Notes under the pieces: generated by a model | Told to the model about the DNA's origin: nothing | Database searches by the model: none | The model's input: the letters and a program-made list of their open reading frames with translations, nothing else | Source of the DNA: Glandiceps talaboti | Lineage: Eukaryota > Hemichordata > Enteropneusta > Spengelidae | Assembly: GCF_964340395.1 (NCBI RefSeq) | Contig: NC_135553.1 | Span: 7,865,001-7,929,000 of the forward strand | Reading direction: 5' to 3' | DNA length: 64,000 bases | Program-made: the position numbers and the translations under genes | Shown: positions 1 through 14,730 of the stretch, one piece after another | How positions within the stretch are numbered: the stretch's first letter is position 1 | Layout of the letters: each line of letters opens with the position of its first letter

Positions 1-362
1 CGATCTATTTATATATATATATTTCTCTATAATCAATGATGTTTGGGAAAACATAATAATGTAAAATAAGTCTATTTCATTGACCTGTTCCTCTAACAGT
101 TGGCTTCTGCAAAGTACATTATGATGTCGGACTATTGCCTGTCAAAATGAATAGTGTACATTTACTTAAAATAACCATGTTGTACACATCACTAATATTA
201 AAGAAGGAGAACATCTCTGAAAAACAGTGTTTGGTTCTCTGCACCACCACCCCCTCCCCGTCTGCCCTTCACAATATCATAGGCAGCATAAGAAGCAGCG
301 CTCTCCTGCAATAGTATGTATATGTAGTAGAAAAGGCTATGTCTCATGCATTGGTAGTACAC

Positions 363-640
363 ATTAAAGGGGTCATACGCTGAGTTTATATATTCATAGG
401 TATATTTTTTGCTACATGTTCAAAATGTATTCACAGTATCCTCCGTTACTGAAGCATGCTTAACCATCACTTGCAATTGAGTGACTAAACTCAAACCTGG
501 TAGTATAAGATATAACTTACAAACGATTTGATGACCTAATTTATTATGCGCATGAAAAAATGTCGAGGAAATCCATAATATTCAATCAACTGTCAACTGT
601 ATTATTGTCATAGAATGCATTGCAACAACATGGAATGAAA
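363..640 (+). repeat. Interspersed repeat family with copies at 4519 and 20068 (copy 1)
   Basis: Landmarks shared with the other copies: TTAAAGGGGTCATACGCTGA, then GTTTATA, CAGTATCC, ACTCAAACCTGGTA..AAGATATAAC and ATTATGCGCATGAAAAAATG. Diverged but colinear over about 270 bases. Confidence 0.65.
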
Positions 641-3600
641 ATGTGATAAAGTCAGCTCGTGTCACTTCTCTTAAACTGTGTCAGTGTATGCAACTACGAG
701 ACCGTTGACAGAAATTGCATGCAAAGACAGTGGTACATATGAAATAATAATGTAATCATAAATGTCTGCATTAATAATAACGACATTCATTGATTACACA
801 GTACATCTTATCATTCAACAGTCGTTCACATATAGATGTAGATGCATGTACATTGTGCGTAGGTGGTATAACGATATTACAATGGATCAGATATAGTTCT
901 TTGCAATTAAAAATTTAAAAATAATCAAATCGGTAACAAAAATTTGACGTCAATACATTGTGGTTTCTACAAAACTTGGATACGGTTTATTCCCTGAATT
1001 GCATCTGACGCATGACAAACAAGTAATGATTACCAGCTGCATTGCGTAGTTTACATAGGAACACGTGGCACAGTTGTGACGGCTTGACTGGTACAGATTA
1101 GCAGGATCGTTTTGAGCTAGTGCACTCATTTTTTTTAAAAGTTAAGCCGACTGGCTTGCGTCACTGAGAAACAAAAACACAATCAATGGTTTGAAATTAA
1201 TAACACTTGTCAAGAACGAGATGTTTCGTTCTATAATGTAATATAAAAAGTAAGGTTTGCATACAAGTAGAATTCCTCCGAGTCGTGACTTCGCAATAAA
1301 CACACACTCTATACGGAAATGCTTCATGGACATTATCAAAAATTCACCACTTGATTTTAACCAATTTAGAACATTTGTACCAAGGGAGACATATGATAGT
1401 AAGAGTTATTGATTTCGGAATAGATCAAGCTGCTCCAGTTAAGGACTCATATATCGATCAATCATCATATATCGGTAGACTTTTCTATTTTCTCTACTAA
1501 AAAATTGTATCCATTCTGATTGATTCGGTTTATTCGTTTAGTCTCAACATATCCTTTATTTCATGTACTTACAAGAGAAACCTTAGGATATACATATAGT
1601 GTCTCGTAAGAGTGAATCTGCTTAGGTAGTAAAATACAGGAAAGCCACGTACACTGCGATTAAACGTCATATTTGTCGTTATGTTAATATTGAAAATTGT
1701 GCATGGTAAGTGCAATTTGGTTTAATTTGAGCAACAGTGAGTCGAGTCATTTTCATTCTTTTTCAGGATAATACTGTATGTGTGTTACTTGCAGCATGTG
1801 TAACGGCCTACTAGATACACAAACATTCATTGGCATCCCATGGATGTATAATTTGTTGACAAAGGATGATATAAAGTTGTCTGGGTCATTTATTAGCAAA
1901 GTTTACACTAAGACACCAAAGCAGTGTATAACATACTATCAATGACTAGTAGATCGCAGATCGATAATCCAGCTAATGAACAGATGACAGATATTGGGAT
2001 TTAAGAAAACCTTACCTACTGCCCCTTGTTCGTTGACCTTAATACTAGGATAAATTGTTGTCGTATTTCAATGACGATACAATTTTGCGCTGAATGTGAA
2101 TACTTTTCTCATCACATTTTTCAAGAATAGTGGAGACAATTCTTGTGTCTGGGGGTGGTGTGAGACCTTGATAGCAATATACGTCACGTAAATATAATCC
2201 TTGAATGCATATACATCTGTGCTCACAAATATTCCAACAGGGATTAAGGTCACAGGGCCATGTATGTTATAGTGAAATACAAATATGAGAGACAAACATT
2301 ATAGTCCATGCTCCCTACAGATGCCGCCAACGGGAAGATTGGTGGTTTCATTAATTAAATGTTGTTTCTGAATCACCCTCTCCCAAAAGAAATTGATGAG
2401 TGGGTGTTTAGCTGTTCTTATGTGCCCTACCACTGATGTGAAGGATGTCTGCCCTTCCTCCCTCCAACTGGGTTTCACCTTGCCTGCCAGTCTACTGCCA
2501 AACCAATATTTTGAATGATTTACCCACTCCCACCAGGAACACGTCTGTGCTTTCACCATAATTCACCATGATGTGCGCTTCCCCCACCCCACAATAATTC
2601 TATATTTTACCCTCGTAATGTATCCGAGTCAAAATCAGGACTTCCCCATCACAATCCTTCCTTGTTAGAATTCCTTTCCCGCTAAAATTGCTCACCCACT
2701 GAAAAATCATGTAAGGGGAGCTTTTTGCAAGAACAGCTTTGTTTACAGCACCGGGTTCTTTACACTCAATAACAAGAATATACGTTCAGTAGAATCGAAC
2801 GACATTCTGTATGTAGGCACTTTTCGGCACGCATCGTAAAAAAACAAACACCAATCAAAGAAAAAGGGTTTTGGTATACTTCAGATATCCAGATATTTCA
2901 CAAATGGATACAAATAATATGAAATAGCTTGAGCTTATTAAGAGATCTGAAGTTCGTCTATAGTATGGCCTATCACAGTGACTTAGTTCAAGCATAGACG
3001 CAGTTCTAACAATATTCTAGTAATTAGAAGTTAAAAATCCGCCACTTGGGGGCGATGTTTATAACTCAGGCTGTATGAATATAAGTCAAGGTACAAACAA
3101 CACTACATTGTCAAACATATACAGATGTTAATCCGTAAAAAATATCGTATGTTGCCATCAATCACTTGAATCGTACTCTTAGGGGGGGGGGGGGTGCATA
3201 GAATATACAGTTGGATAGGAAGGCCAGGGTGTAACAAAAGGATGTTTTGGGGGAGGATGGGGTGGGATTGGGCTTAAAACATGTGCTAATTCTGGACAGC
3301 TTTTGGACCGGGTCACCCAAACTGCTGTCTTTTGTCAGATCAATCAAACAATTCTGAATGATCACAGTTAGATTGTAAGGGTTTCTTTTATATTCTGTAG
3401 AATAAAATAAGTAAATTTCTCTAAAATGTACAAGAATACAATTATTGGACTTCTCCAGTAAGTTGTAAATCAACCGAGTCAAGTAATAGGCTACAACTCA
3501 GAATGTTCACATTATGGACTGAGTGAGTATAAGCTACTTTGACTCCTCTACATGTACACCAAACAATACACTGTTGGTGATTCTGGGTAAACCCGTCTAG

Positions 3601-3830
3601 CTATGAGCACTACTTCGACTCAATAACTTCAGAGAGTTGACTACAAAACGACTCGAGGAGGACCGTTGCGGCATATGCTATATCGCCCTCAAACGACAAC
3701 ATCAGAAACTAAATCTCCTTACATGACATACTTACAGGCTGGTAGCGTTAATTAGCAGCGAGAGCTATTGTTTAGTGTAATACGTATTCCCATAAGTGAA
3801 TAAATATATATCACACGTCAGACTGTCTTT

Positions 3831-3904
3831 CTTTCTTAAACAGCAATGGTAATACATTGTTTAAATTCTTTCTTAAACAGCAATGGTAATACATTGTTTA
3901 AATT
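3831..3904 (+). repeat. Perfect 37-bp tandem duplication
   Basis: The unit CTTTCTTAAACAGCAATGGT followed by AATACATTGTTTAAATT occurs twice back to back without mismatches, which suggests a recent event. Confidence 0.9.
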
Positions 3905-3908
3905 CACG

Positions 3909-3974
3909 CGGACCCTTCCGACCCCGGACCCTTCCAACTGAGGACCCTTCCAACCGCAGACCCTTCCAACCGAA
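3909..3974 (+). repeat. Four GACCCTTCC-based repeats of about 16 bp
   Basis: GGACCCTTCCGACCCC, GGACCCTTCCAACTGA, GGACCCTTCCAACCGC and AGACCCTTCCAACCGA follow the 37-bp duplication directly; a GC-rich island in AT-rich surroundings. Confidence 0.85.
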
Positions 3975-4518
3975 TTATTGTTCATTAACTTGTTTTCATC
4001 CGTGTAACACTACAGGACTAAAGTTACTGACAAGAGTCATGACAGTCTGTAAGAAACGACGTGCCATCCTATCATGATCTACTAACTGTTGTGGGGCATG
4101 GCTAAGGCTGAACAAAACAACTAACATTGGTTGTGAATCCAACAAAACATACATGTACGTACATAAGTCAAATCAATCTACAGCTATATACAAACCTTAG
4201 TTGTTTCCTATGGTCATGACAAGGGACAGATCAGTTCATTTGACGGGGAGGGGCGCAGGTGCGTGCGTGCGTGCGTGGGGGATTATTACATGACTGAACG
4301 TGGTAGACAGAAGACAACTGAGTTGAACGTAAATTAACTTCAAAGAATTGATAATTTTAGTACTTTTTTATTGGACGTCCAAACTATAGGGGTATATTCG
4401 GTTACTGCCAAGTACATCGTGTCTCTCCACCCTCAACGGCTTTGCTGTAAAAAAAAAAGGGGTTGAGAGATGTGTGAGAGTCATTGTGTCCCGACACGAC
4501 CGTGGCGTACTTTACAGA

Positions 4519-4795
4519 TACTTTAAGGGGTACAAGCATATGGTTTATACGTATTTGGGCGAAGCAAAAGTTACTCGCAGTACTGTACTTATTTACTGAA
4601 GATGCACATTTAGCTATCATTCACAAGTAACTGAACTCAAATCTGGTATTAAGATATAACCCACAACTATCAGATGACGTAATTTATCATACGCATAAAA
4701 AATGTTCAGCAAATCCCTGTTATGCACTCAACTGTTCTAACAATTAATGTCAGAAGACAATCGTATTGTTATAGAAGACATGCATCGACGTTGAC
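4519..4795 (+). repeat. Interspersed repeat family (copy 2)
   Basis: Colinear with 363-640: CTTTAAGGGGTACAAGCATA, ACTCGCAGTACTGTACTTAT, AACTCAAATCTGGTATTAAG, ATATAACCCACAA and ATCATACGCATAAAAAATGT. Same orientation. Confidence 0.65.
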
Positions 4796-6886
4796 ATCAT
4801 ACTGGAATGTTGGTTTTATCTAAGTATATTGTCACTTGAGTAAAAAGCTTCTAAACTCATCCGCTGGTGCCACTTTAATTAACCTGGCAATGTGTGTGTG
4901 TTATGACATCTTCGATTTTACCATAGTAATTTTTTGTCATTTACTGCATTGTTTCGATGTACTACAACACGTTGTAATTTCGAAAGATTTATTTTAACGA
5001 AATTAATGAAAGAATTATCAATCCACCGTTTTCTCCTTTTTGGTTTTACAGATATGTTTAGGGTTTCTCGTCATAATGAAGGTTAAAGCCAAGTTACCCG
5101 GGTCTTATTTGAAGAATGGAACGTCCCTTCATTGACTCGTAAGAGCTTGTTCAAAAAGGAAATAGCTCAGTAGTTGATATATAAGTGATTTTTTGCAAAT
5201 TTGGTTGGGTGACATGCCATGGGCATGACACAAACATGTTCGTGTCTATGATACAAACTGATACATTTGTTGTCAACCGACATATCACAATCCTTTCCTT
5301 CTTATGAAGTTATATTCTGTAGATTTGTGTGTGAGCACAAAACGTGATCTGACTAGTATAAGGTTGCGGACCTTTTATCGATTGTTTCTCATCAGATTAA
5401 ATTGAGCCACATTCTAACTTGCCTCTGACAGTTTTTAATATCCACTCTTTATTGGACTGCAATCTTTCTTTAATGTTTCAATCACGGATACACAAAGAGG
5501 TGAATAGACGAGGGAAATAGGGAAACTTGCTTGAACGATTATTCTGTTTTAAATTTACCGTCATTATCAATGTCTCCGTGTTATATTTTCGTGCTTTCAC
5601 CTGTATTGGACAGTACTAAATGATTTCATCTGTTTTAAAAAAGAAACTCTTGCTCTTTTCTCGTCAATAAAAAAATATCTCCAAAGTTCAGTCGTTTGTT
5701 GCGAAGATGTAATATGACCCAGAACATTGTTTACATAGTAGACTAAAGTTATGGCAGAGGGCGCCCTTCACTACGCTACAGTCGTTAACATATCACCATC
5801 ATGGCCTGAAAAGAGTAATCTTTTATTAAATCTCTTTACAACGTTTCTGTCGACGAATTTTCTGTTGTTGTCATATCACAAAAGACGAAGCGACGAAAAC
5901 AAACATACAGTATAATAAAGCGATGTTTAAAAAAACCTCTTCTTTAATAGAGGATTATTGTGTTTTATTTATTTCACCGAGTATTAAGTATATCTATAGC
6001 ATGATCTTTTCACGTCACTTATTTTTAGCTAAATTATACTGCAATAGAACTAACCAAGCAGGACATCGGTAGCTACATACACATCTGCCGCGGTCGATTT
6101 ACATATCAAATACGTCACATGGTTTGTCAAAACTCCCGACCCTTGTAATGAGCAAACCAGGTGAATTCTAAACAAACACAATGACTGATTTGTGTTATGT
6201 TTGATACACAATCTAGCGTCTCTTCTATCTGTCGGTATCCAACGGTCCCCAGTTACTATTGACGGTACCTTTAGAAAGGTATTGAATAGGCCTTATCAAA
6301 CTCTTGACGGCAGACTAACCTTCATCTTTAGTATCGTCAGCTCTCCCATAGTAGAGTGGTCTCTTTTTTTTAAAACTGAAACTGATCTCCATTCACTGGT
6401 TTTCGCCAGGAAGCGCACAAAGCGATCTTTTGTAATGACATGTGTGCATATTCAGCTTGTCTATACTATTAATTCATGACGTGGAAAAATAATTATGTTT
6501 ACGACACCGCCCAGGACAACCGTGAGTGAGCATTATTCGGGTCTAGGTGTGTGAAGCAAAATCGAATTACTCTATCGATCGTGAAAAACTTCAGTTCTAC
6601 GGGTTGCCGCGAAGGGTTGATAGTTTGAGGTGTTTTTTTTTAGAATCACAGTTTATTAGTGTAGGGCGTATTGGGCCAGTGCGTGTCTTAATTTTTAGGA
6701 CATTTCGTGCATAATTGAAAATAGTTGTTGCTGTACAGACCAAGTTTCCTTGCTTGCTCATCGGACGACTATAGGAATTATGTAAACCCGATCGAGTTTG
6801 GAGTTTGGGACCTCTCTGACGTCTAAGGACACACGGGGCCGGGAAACCTCTCGATTGCCGTGCTACCAAATCAACGCCTTCTCACC

Positions 6887-7285
6887 ATGCAGTGGATAAC
6901 CTCAATATCTACGGTTTGCGTTTTCTTCGCGCATTTAGTAGCGTGTCAAACGAACGGTACTATATCAGTGGGCTTCTTGAGTTATTTGTTTGGTACCAAT
7001 GCGAGAGATTTCGTTGCAGGAGGTTTGATGTATGCGTTGGATGTAGTAAAAAATGATACCTCCTTATTACCAGGCTACGATTTTGATATAGTTGATACTC
7101 AAACTGGACAGCCATTCCTGGGTATTAGGCGCACCGAAGAAACTGCCTTAAAAGCGTACACAAGCATGGGAATTACGGAGGAACCTTGCAATGTGAATAG
7201 ACCAATTGTGGTCTTTGGGCCTGAGCGTTACTGTACCATAGAGGCACAAGTTGCTGCTGCCTGGAACCAACCAATGATTTCATAT
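6887..7285 (+). CDS. Receptor guanylate cyclase exon 1A: signal peptide and first part of ligand-binding lobe
   Basis: 133 codons. The ATG has good context (CACC before it); the frame is open a little further upstream but has no earlier ATG. Residues 1-20 (MQWITSISTVCVFFAHLVAC) form a signal peptide. Then come the first strand of the periplasmic-binding-like fold (ISVGFLSYLFG), a helix GGLMYALDVVKND, and the typical FGPERYC..AAAWNQPMISY stretch. Cys occurs in EEPCN and RYC, as in the first disulfide of natriuretic-type receptors. The exon ends TAT|GTAAGT in phase 0, which fits exon 2 (GCPENAVSDK). Read-through gives a stop at 7388. No TATA box is evident upstream. Confidence 0.92.
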
Positions 7286-7687
7286 GTAAGTAACATATAC
7301 AACTTTTATTTGTGGTTTATTTTACTGCTCGGGCTTTGCCACTATAGTGCTATATATATCATGAAAGGGAAGTTAAGTAGGAATTTATAAGTCAACGATG
7401 TTGAGTGTTCCCTAAAGTGGGAATTATTGCGGTTAATGTATGTACTGCGTGACCACAGAATGCTTATACACACACAAACCGGGAAGTGTACATTGAAAAC
7501 GGAGCTGTACACAAATCCAAATCTAAGTTACTCTTAGAATCAGCATTCAATTCAATCATAGTTTTATATCTGACTGACCATTACATTATAAAATGGAAAT
7601 CGTATGCTAAACAATAACTAGACGCTTATTCAATCACAACGTTAATGAATCCTAACATATATGTACACAGATAACAAATAAATAGAA

Positions 7688-7783
7688 ACATACATACATA
7701 CATACATACATACATACATACATACATACATACATACATACATACATACATACATACATACATACGTACGTACGGACGTACGT

Positions 7784-7818
<35 letters not shown>

Positions 7819-7951
7819 TACATACATACATACATACATACATACATACATACATACATACATACATACATACACACACACATACATACATGCATGCATA
7901 CACACATGCATACACACATGCAAACATGCATGCATGAACGCACAGACAGAC

Positions 7952-8008
<57 letters not shown>
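7688..8008. repeat. Compound CATA / CGTA / CAGA microsatellite
   Basis: Blocks of CATA, short CGTA/CGGA, CAGA, CATA again, CACA/TGCATG variants, then CAGA to the end. Long open frames here on both strands are repeat artefacts. Confidence 0.97.
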
Positions 8009-8230
8009 TGTCTGTGATACTCCGTCCTAGTCACTCGAGGTTATTCGGTAACTGGGAGTGCGGGGGAGGTGTTGGTAAACATTTATATTATGTGTTGAAT
8101 ACACTTGTAGTGCCTTAAGACATAAACCATTATTTTCATTTAGATATGCACATTTAAGATCCATGCCTATAATACCGAATGAACAATAATATTACATTTG
8201 TATTATTTTATTTTATTGTTCAGACTGTTG

Positions 8231-8243
8231 CTCTCTCTCTCTC

Positions 8244-8296
<53 letters not shown>

Positions 8297-8303
8297 CGCG
8301 CGT
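8231..8303. repeat. CT then CA microsatellite ending in CGCGCG
   Basis: CT run, CTCCCT, a CA run of about 22 units, then TACACGCGCGCGTG. Confidence 0.95.
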
Positions 8304-8426
8304 GGCGTATCATGATAGTAGTTACTTATAATTAAACTTTTGAGGAGTAATTGCGACTGTCATAAATGCAAATCACTGTGCATCACTTGGTGTCCTTACA
8401 GGATACCAACCGTACTTCTATTCTTC

Positions 8427-8455
8427 AAATCAAATCAAATCAAATCAAATCAAAC
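8427..8455. repeat. AAATC pentanucleotide repeat
   Basis: Five to six CAAAT units in tandem. Confidence 0.9.
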
Positions 8456-10298
8456 CAATCTGATGATCACATTCACATTAAATGTACATAATGAATCAAT
8501 AGATAAAGTGTTTCCTTGCAATGCAGGTACATACAGAAACATCCATCCTGTTCCAGATCTTTGAACTGGTGAAGATGTCGGCAGGGTTTTATAATAATCT
8601 ACGAGTAGCTAAAGGCGAAATAATGATTTCAATATACCCGGAGTTGAGTCATGATAACATATAGGCAATCTTCAACAGCCATTTCCCCCTTGCCTTTCCT
8701 CGCACAAATCACGCAGTTCCTTCCTTTAATGAATTTCTACAAAGTTCATTAACCTTCAGGCAACCAACTGCATAAGGATATTACCTAATGATATTGGAAT
8801 ATATGTAATTTTAATGATGGATAGCAAAGTAACTTTCTACTGTATATATGATTTTTTTTTCCGAGGGGCCGCGCGGATGAAAAGAGAAGAGAGGTATTTG
8901 GACAACAATCATATACATTGCCAACGATGCAAATGATTTGTACTTTATCCGTGGTTTTAATTTATAACACTATTATCGACACTATCTCGTTTTTCTTCGA
9001 CTGCTCTACGTGTCCAAATCATCCCATGACAACAACAATAAGTCAACGGGGGTTTCACAAAGACTTACAGACTGCCTATATCGTATTTCACGAGCATGAC
9101 AATAGACGGCCTCGAGGATAAGTTTTCTGAAACCTCTTTACGCGTTATATATGATTGTTTCTCGACCACATTCTTCTCGAATTCAAGAACAGTCTTCATG
9201 GTTTCTCCTATCATCCGTGCAATGCTAGTTTGGTTAAAGCACATTAGCCATAATTTCTCATGTAATTGCCCTCTTCTCTCGTAAACCGTAACTAATGATA
9301 CCCGTATCTAGTAAAGCTAAACAATATAAGTACGTCGTCAAGCTTAAAGCAAAAAGCGTTACACTCATACAAGTGGAAAGGGTCACGTTTCCTTTGGCGA
9401 CGGTTGAAATCGGTGTCACCCTGGGAGTGGTGGTGTCTTTAAAGTACTTGCCCCAAAGCGGTTATTGTTAGAAGAAAAAAAAACTAACAATAGCTGTCCT
9501 TAAAATTTCTGAAGAGGATACCCCGTCATAGAAATCAGTTTGGACAACACACAAAAAAGGTATGATAGCAGATGACAATGGATAGCGTTTTCCCTTGGAG
9601 GCATCTTGTGTACGAGATCTAACCTTTACAACGCAAGCCTTGTACAAAGACACAGGAAAGATCACACATTTGTCGATATGCTAAAAGACATCGCTTTATC
9701 TCTTCTTTTAAAAATATAAAATGAGGGAAACATAATTTTAAACGCACCGTGCCCTTTCTAGAGCTAATTTAATAATTTGGCAAAAGGCACTTCAGTGTAT
9801 AGAGTAGCTTTCACTTTTAAAATATGCAGTGGCATATATTCAATATTAGTGTTAGGTTCTGGTGTAGACTTTCGGGTTTTTGTCGTCATAGTCTGTTGTT
9901 TTGTGTATTTCCATATTTCTGTGTTTCCGATTGATATCGTAAGCGAGGGCGGTATGGTCTCAGCAGAGAAGTCAAAAATATATGTGCCAATGGCTTTGCT
10001 GCTGGCAACTTTAATTATGTCACATGTTACCTAATCTAATACAGAAACTCAATACATTGAAATGACCTTAGATTTCACCCCGTTAATCAAGTAATTTTCC
10101 TACAAACCACTCTACAAATAGGCTTTTTGGACTTAATCAGCTCCAAATGAGTATCGATAATTATTTTAGAGATTTGGTGACCTCAGGTGACTCTAATCTG
10201 TTCTGCTGTGTTGAGAACACGAAAGCAAAGTCCAATATTACACAATAGAAACCAGATAATATAACTTGAAACAGAACGTTTGTAGGCTTCATAAAAAC

Positions 10299-10755
10299 CT
10301 TAAGTTACCAATATTGTTACATTTTATCGCCTGCTTGACAAAAATCTTACCGACATTGCTATGTTTTATCGTCTGGTTCTACAAAAATCTCACATTGGTA
10401 CATGTGTATCGTCTGACTTGACAAAAAGCTTACTAACATTGCTACATTTCATCGTCTGAGTCAACATTCTATAGTCTGACTTGACAAATATCTTACCAAT
10501 ATTGCTACATTTTATCGGCAGGCTCGACAACAATCTAATACTATTAAACATGGTTTCATTTTATTTTATGAGTCGACAAAAATCTTACTGTCATTGCTAC
10601 ATTGTATCTTCTGGCGAAAAATCTAGTACCATATTTACATGATAATCCTTTAGCAGTGTTTGATAGTAAGATTTCGGATCGATCAAATGATGTGTGTATA
10701 TAGGACGCCTTTTGTTGAGGCGGAGGATAAAAAGTAGCAATGTTGTTTTTGGTAC
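10299..10755. repeat. Foldback-like element, third copy, left arm expanded
   Basis: About seven degenerate units of CATTGCTACATTTTATCGTC/TGACTTGACAAAAATCTTAC occupy 10299-10625. One reversed unit (GAGGCGGAGGATAAAAAGTAGCAATGTTG) lies at about 10716-10747. The arms are very unequal in length. Confidence 0.6.
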
Positions 10756-11674
10756 GGTTTTCGAAGAGTCCCTTTTCAGCTTACCTCGTATATTATACCA
10801 TGTAACCTTGATAGGTGAATAACATACATGTAGGCGTTTCTTTTGCGTGTGTAAACACCTCATATCAGCATAGAATCTTGTGTGAAACGGCCTTGTCTTT
10901 GAACGTTCAGCACCTGTTTATAATGTTATTGGCATCGTCCTTATTGCAACCTTTGACAGACTGAGTTTGACCTTGCCTTGATCAAGAAAATCTTCTGAAT
11001 ATTTGTTTTCTTTACCGTCTGTTAACCTCACTAAGCTGCACTTTTGTAGAGATTGTCGATATATTTTGTATTATCAGATTTTTAAAATACTGTAACAATT
11101 TTGTACCGAAAATACGCAGTAACTGCCTTAATTTACATATGTATGTGAACTATGCCCAAACGTCCATTTAAGGAAAATTAAGATTTCTCTCAGTTTCCTA
11201 AATTACATTAACTTCCTCAACGAAAATTGAATAATGTAAATTGAGCCTTTGTGTTTGATAATAACCATAGTTACTGTCAGTCGTGGAATCAACTTCCGTA
11301 ACCATTCGTCACATTTGAATTCCACACGCAGAGGTCTTAGCTAATTGATACGCCAGGAAATGTTGGTGAACGGTTATCGGATTCGAGTCACAGTCGTAAA
11401 TTGTCGTACAAACGTACACAACCTTTATGTTTAGATCGATCTATCACGAACCACACGGTAGTTGTAATAATTCATCTTATCGAAAATTAATTTTTTATTA
11501 ATTTATCTCTTGATTTGGGGTGAATTACAACTAGCAGCACGGTGATCAGTCGCATGTTGTGTGATTGATGAGTGTGTCTTTAAACTATGTCTTTTGGCCA
11601 ATCTATACACATACACAGGACTGGTATACATTGCATATCAACATCTGTGTAGCAACCCAACAATTACACAAATG

Positions 11675-12137
<463 letters not shown>

Positions 12138-13654
12138 CCGACAATTTCAACTTTACATTTTGATTGACTTTGCACTGGTAATGAATTGCAGATATAATTA
12201 CTTGTGCTTACAGTAAACCCCTCTACTAGTATTTAATAAAACGAACATTCCTATTGGGAATATTAGTCTTTTGACTGAGATAAAAGCCGACTTGTAGTCA
12301 AGGTACATAATACCCCCCTCTATTCTTCCATTGAAGTCACAATATTGTCATTTTATCGTTACATCTGTCAGCTGTAGTTTAGCAATATTATTTTACATTG
12401 ATTTTGCACCATGTGCTGCATTGGCTAATCATGAGATTTAAACAGTACAAACCTCTTCGCTCTAAAGGTAGACCTTTGTCACAGAGAGTAGCGAGTTGTA
12501 GACAATAACATCCAATTAACTGTATTTCATTCCGTGGTGAACAACCATAACACGGCTCAGATATTTGCCGGCTCGAGCTCTCTGTTTAGATTTATTGATG
12601 CGATTTTTATTCATGCGTTCATTAAATAGTATTGGTTATGACAAAAACATGTCTGTTTGTTTAATTACTCCAGGGAAACGTAATTGGTATGTTCGTTATT
12701 GAGCAATACAGAATGAAAATTCATTCTCTACACTGTTCTCGGTTATTTTGTTGCACGGGAATGTGTTCTTGTTTTTACCATTCTGCAAATTGTGAGTTGT
12801 GCAATTACTTCCGTCCAAACATGTACGTCCGTGAAGCAAAATTCGAACTGAAGCACTGAGCCTCTTGAAAACAGCAGCCTTATCATTGAAACGAATGTGC
12901 CAAAACTCATAAAATTCCTGTTCAAAAGAAACGCTTTCGAACTCATGAGTATCTAATTTACATATTGTTATCCATAAATTAGATTGTCGCTGTATGAAAT
13001 TGCAGTGTTGGCGACAAGCGTATATTACGAAGAGTGATATATTGATAACGGTCTATATCGAGCTGATTACACAATTATAAATTTTAAGATGAGAGGTCAA
13101 ATTTGGCGTAAGGTTTTACTGAGAAGAAGAATTTTACTGCGTTTCTCTTTCCACCAAGATTCATCGACTTGCAATTAAATATTTCATTAAAACGGCCATA
13201 TGGATGAAGATTGGGTATTTATTTTGGTATTTGAATTCATAAATTTTAAACAATTTTTTTTTTTGAAATTGAAAAATCAATGTGAAAGGAAATTAATTCA
13301 AATGCGTGTTGTAACTCAGTGTAGTGCACAAACCTAAACAATGTGTAAACAGTTTCTTATATTGCATGTACAATGAAAGCGTCGATTGTACACATTTTTA
13401 ATGATCCACTGCAATTTATAGAGTTACAAACACGAACTTGGCATATATGTTGTTTCACATTGATTTTTCAATTAGGAATAATGATAAAATAGTTTCATAA
13501 ATTAAAACTCCAAAATAAATTCCCAATCATCATCCATATGGCCACTTTAATGTTTTTCAAGGCATTACCGTGGACACGTGAGGGGAATAATTCATAATTG
13601 ATTTTAACACATATATACAAGCGTGGAATGGGTGTGTTAGACATTGTACCTTTA

Positions 13655-13878
13655 TTACACTCAATACTTATTTTTTACTATTATTGCTACATTTCAACGT
13701 CTGACTCAACTACCAATAAACGCTTCATGTTATCATCTGGCTCGACAGAAATCTTACTAGTATTGCTACATTTTTCGTTTTGCTGGACAAATCTCTCTGT
13801 TGGTGAGAGCCAATCGATAAACTATAGCACCGTTAGAAAGATTTTTATCGCGACAGACAACGTTTTGTTTCGGGTTTC
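13655..13878. repeat. Foldback-like element, fourth copy
   Basis: Left-arm units (ATTGCTACATTTCAACGTCTGACTCAAC, then CATCTGGCTCGACAGAAATCTTACTAGTATTGCTACATTT) run to about 13800. A single reversed unit follows at 13831-13878 (GTTAGAAAGATTTTTATCGC/GACAGACAACGTTTTG). Confidence 0.55.
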
Positions 13879-14730
13879 GTGATTTAATTGTAGTTGTGGG
13901 TTACATGTACATCCATTACATTCATGTATTGTATACACAGGTGTGATTGATATCACTGGTATCATGTTCTTACTGTCATCGCTGTTGTTTTTGCGACATC
14001 GGTGCTAGATTGCCAAAATGAAATAAGTTGGAGTGATTTGAAATACGATAATGTTTTGTATTGAAAGATTTCCATATTACTTCTTATATTAATTTCCACT
14101 TGAATTTAAATCTGAACTTCTGTGGCAAGATACCCCGTGCTGATGGTACATTTGTACATGCATGTGCAGAAAGGTGTGATCAAGTTGCCAACAATTCATT
14201 GAGCAATAATTACTGTCGAACATAAACAGCTATAGAGGATACTTAGTGAAGTACCTACCTCCCGTAATGCGGAGCAGTTCGCCAAGTCAGCCGGTTGTAC
14301 TCTCTCGAAAAAAACCCCAAAGAGGTGCTTCCTCAAGGCTTGGAGTTCAGTAACTGATAGTCATGCTATTTCTAAACTATTCAAATTTTCAAAACAATCC
14401 AGCTGCATTGAATATCCACCAAAATTTCAATAACTAATTTTAAATAATTTTTTCTCACAAAATTCCAACTAAATCCATCAATACTTCTGAAAACATTCGT
14501 CCATCTCCCTCGGTGGTAATAAAAAGAACATTGCCCAGTTATCAGTTTTTGAGTTGACCCATTTGGTTTTATGTTTCTTACTATCATTGATTTAAACCTA
14601 ACTATGATTGCTTGAGTTCTCACAGTAATCAATATTAATATGTATAAATCATATCAAAAACATGTTACATAGTAGGTCACGGTAGCGTTGGAGAATCACA
14701 AGGGATTCGGTCTAAATATGGTGCTTTGTT

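Larger units (their letters stand above)
1..6886. other. Upstream region of the cyclase gene, no gene found
   Basis: Apart from repeat copies at 363 and 4519 and the small duplications near 3831-3974, I see only AT-rich unique sequence, a G14 run near 3181 and a GTGC run near 4259. Open frames here are short and show no recognisable protein. The promoter of exon 1A should lie at its right end, but no TATA or CCAAT box stands out. Confidence 0.6.

Noticed and set aside
7286-7390. Continuation of exon 1A into the intron with a hydrophobic tail
   Set aside because: It begins exactly at a strong GTAAGT donor that is shared in form and phase with exon 1B, and exon 2 continues the domain perfectly. 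Retention would only give a truncated product.
7626-8034. Long open frames of Tyr-Val-Cys-Met, Thr-Tyr-Ile-His or Ser-Val-Cys-Leu repeats (also at 11561-12038, 17182-17666, 21545-22344, 24408-24864, 25092-25559, 39008-39737, 42416-42815)
   Set aside because: They exist in several frames and on both strands at once because the repeat unit lacks stop codons. There are no domain, start context or splice signals.
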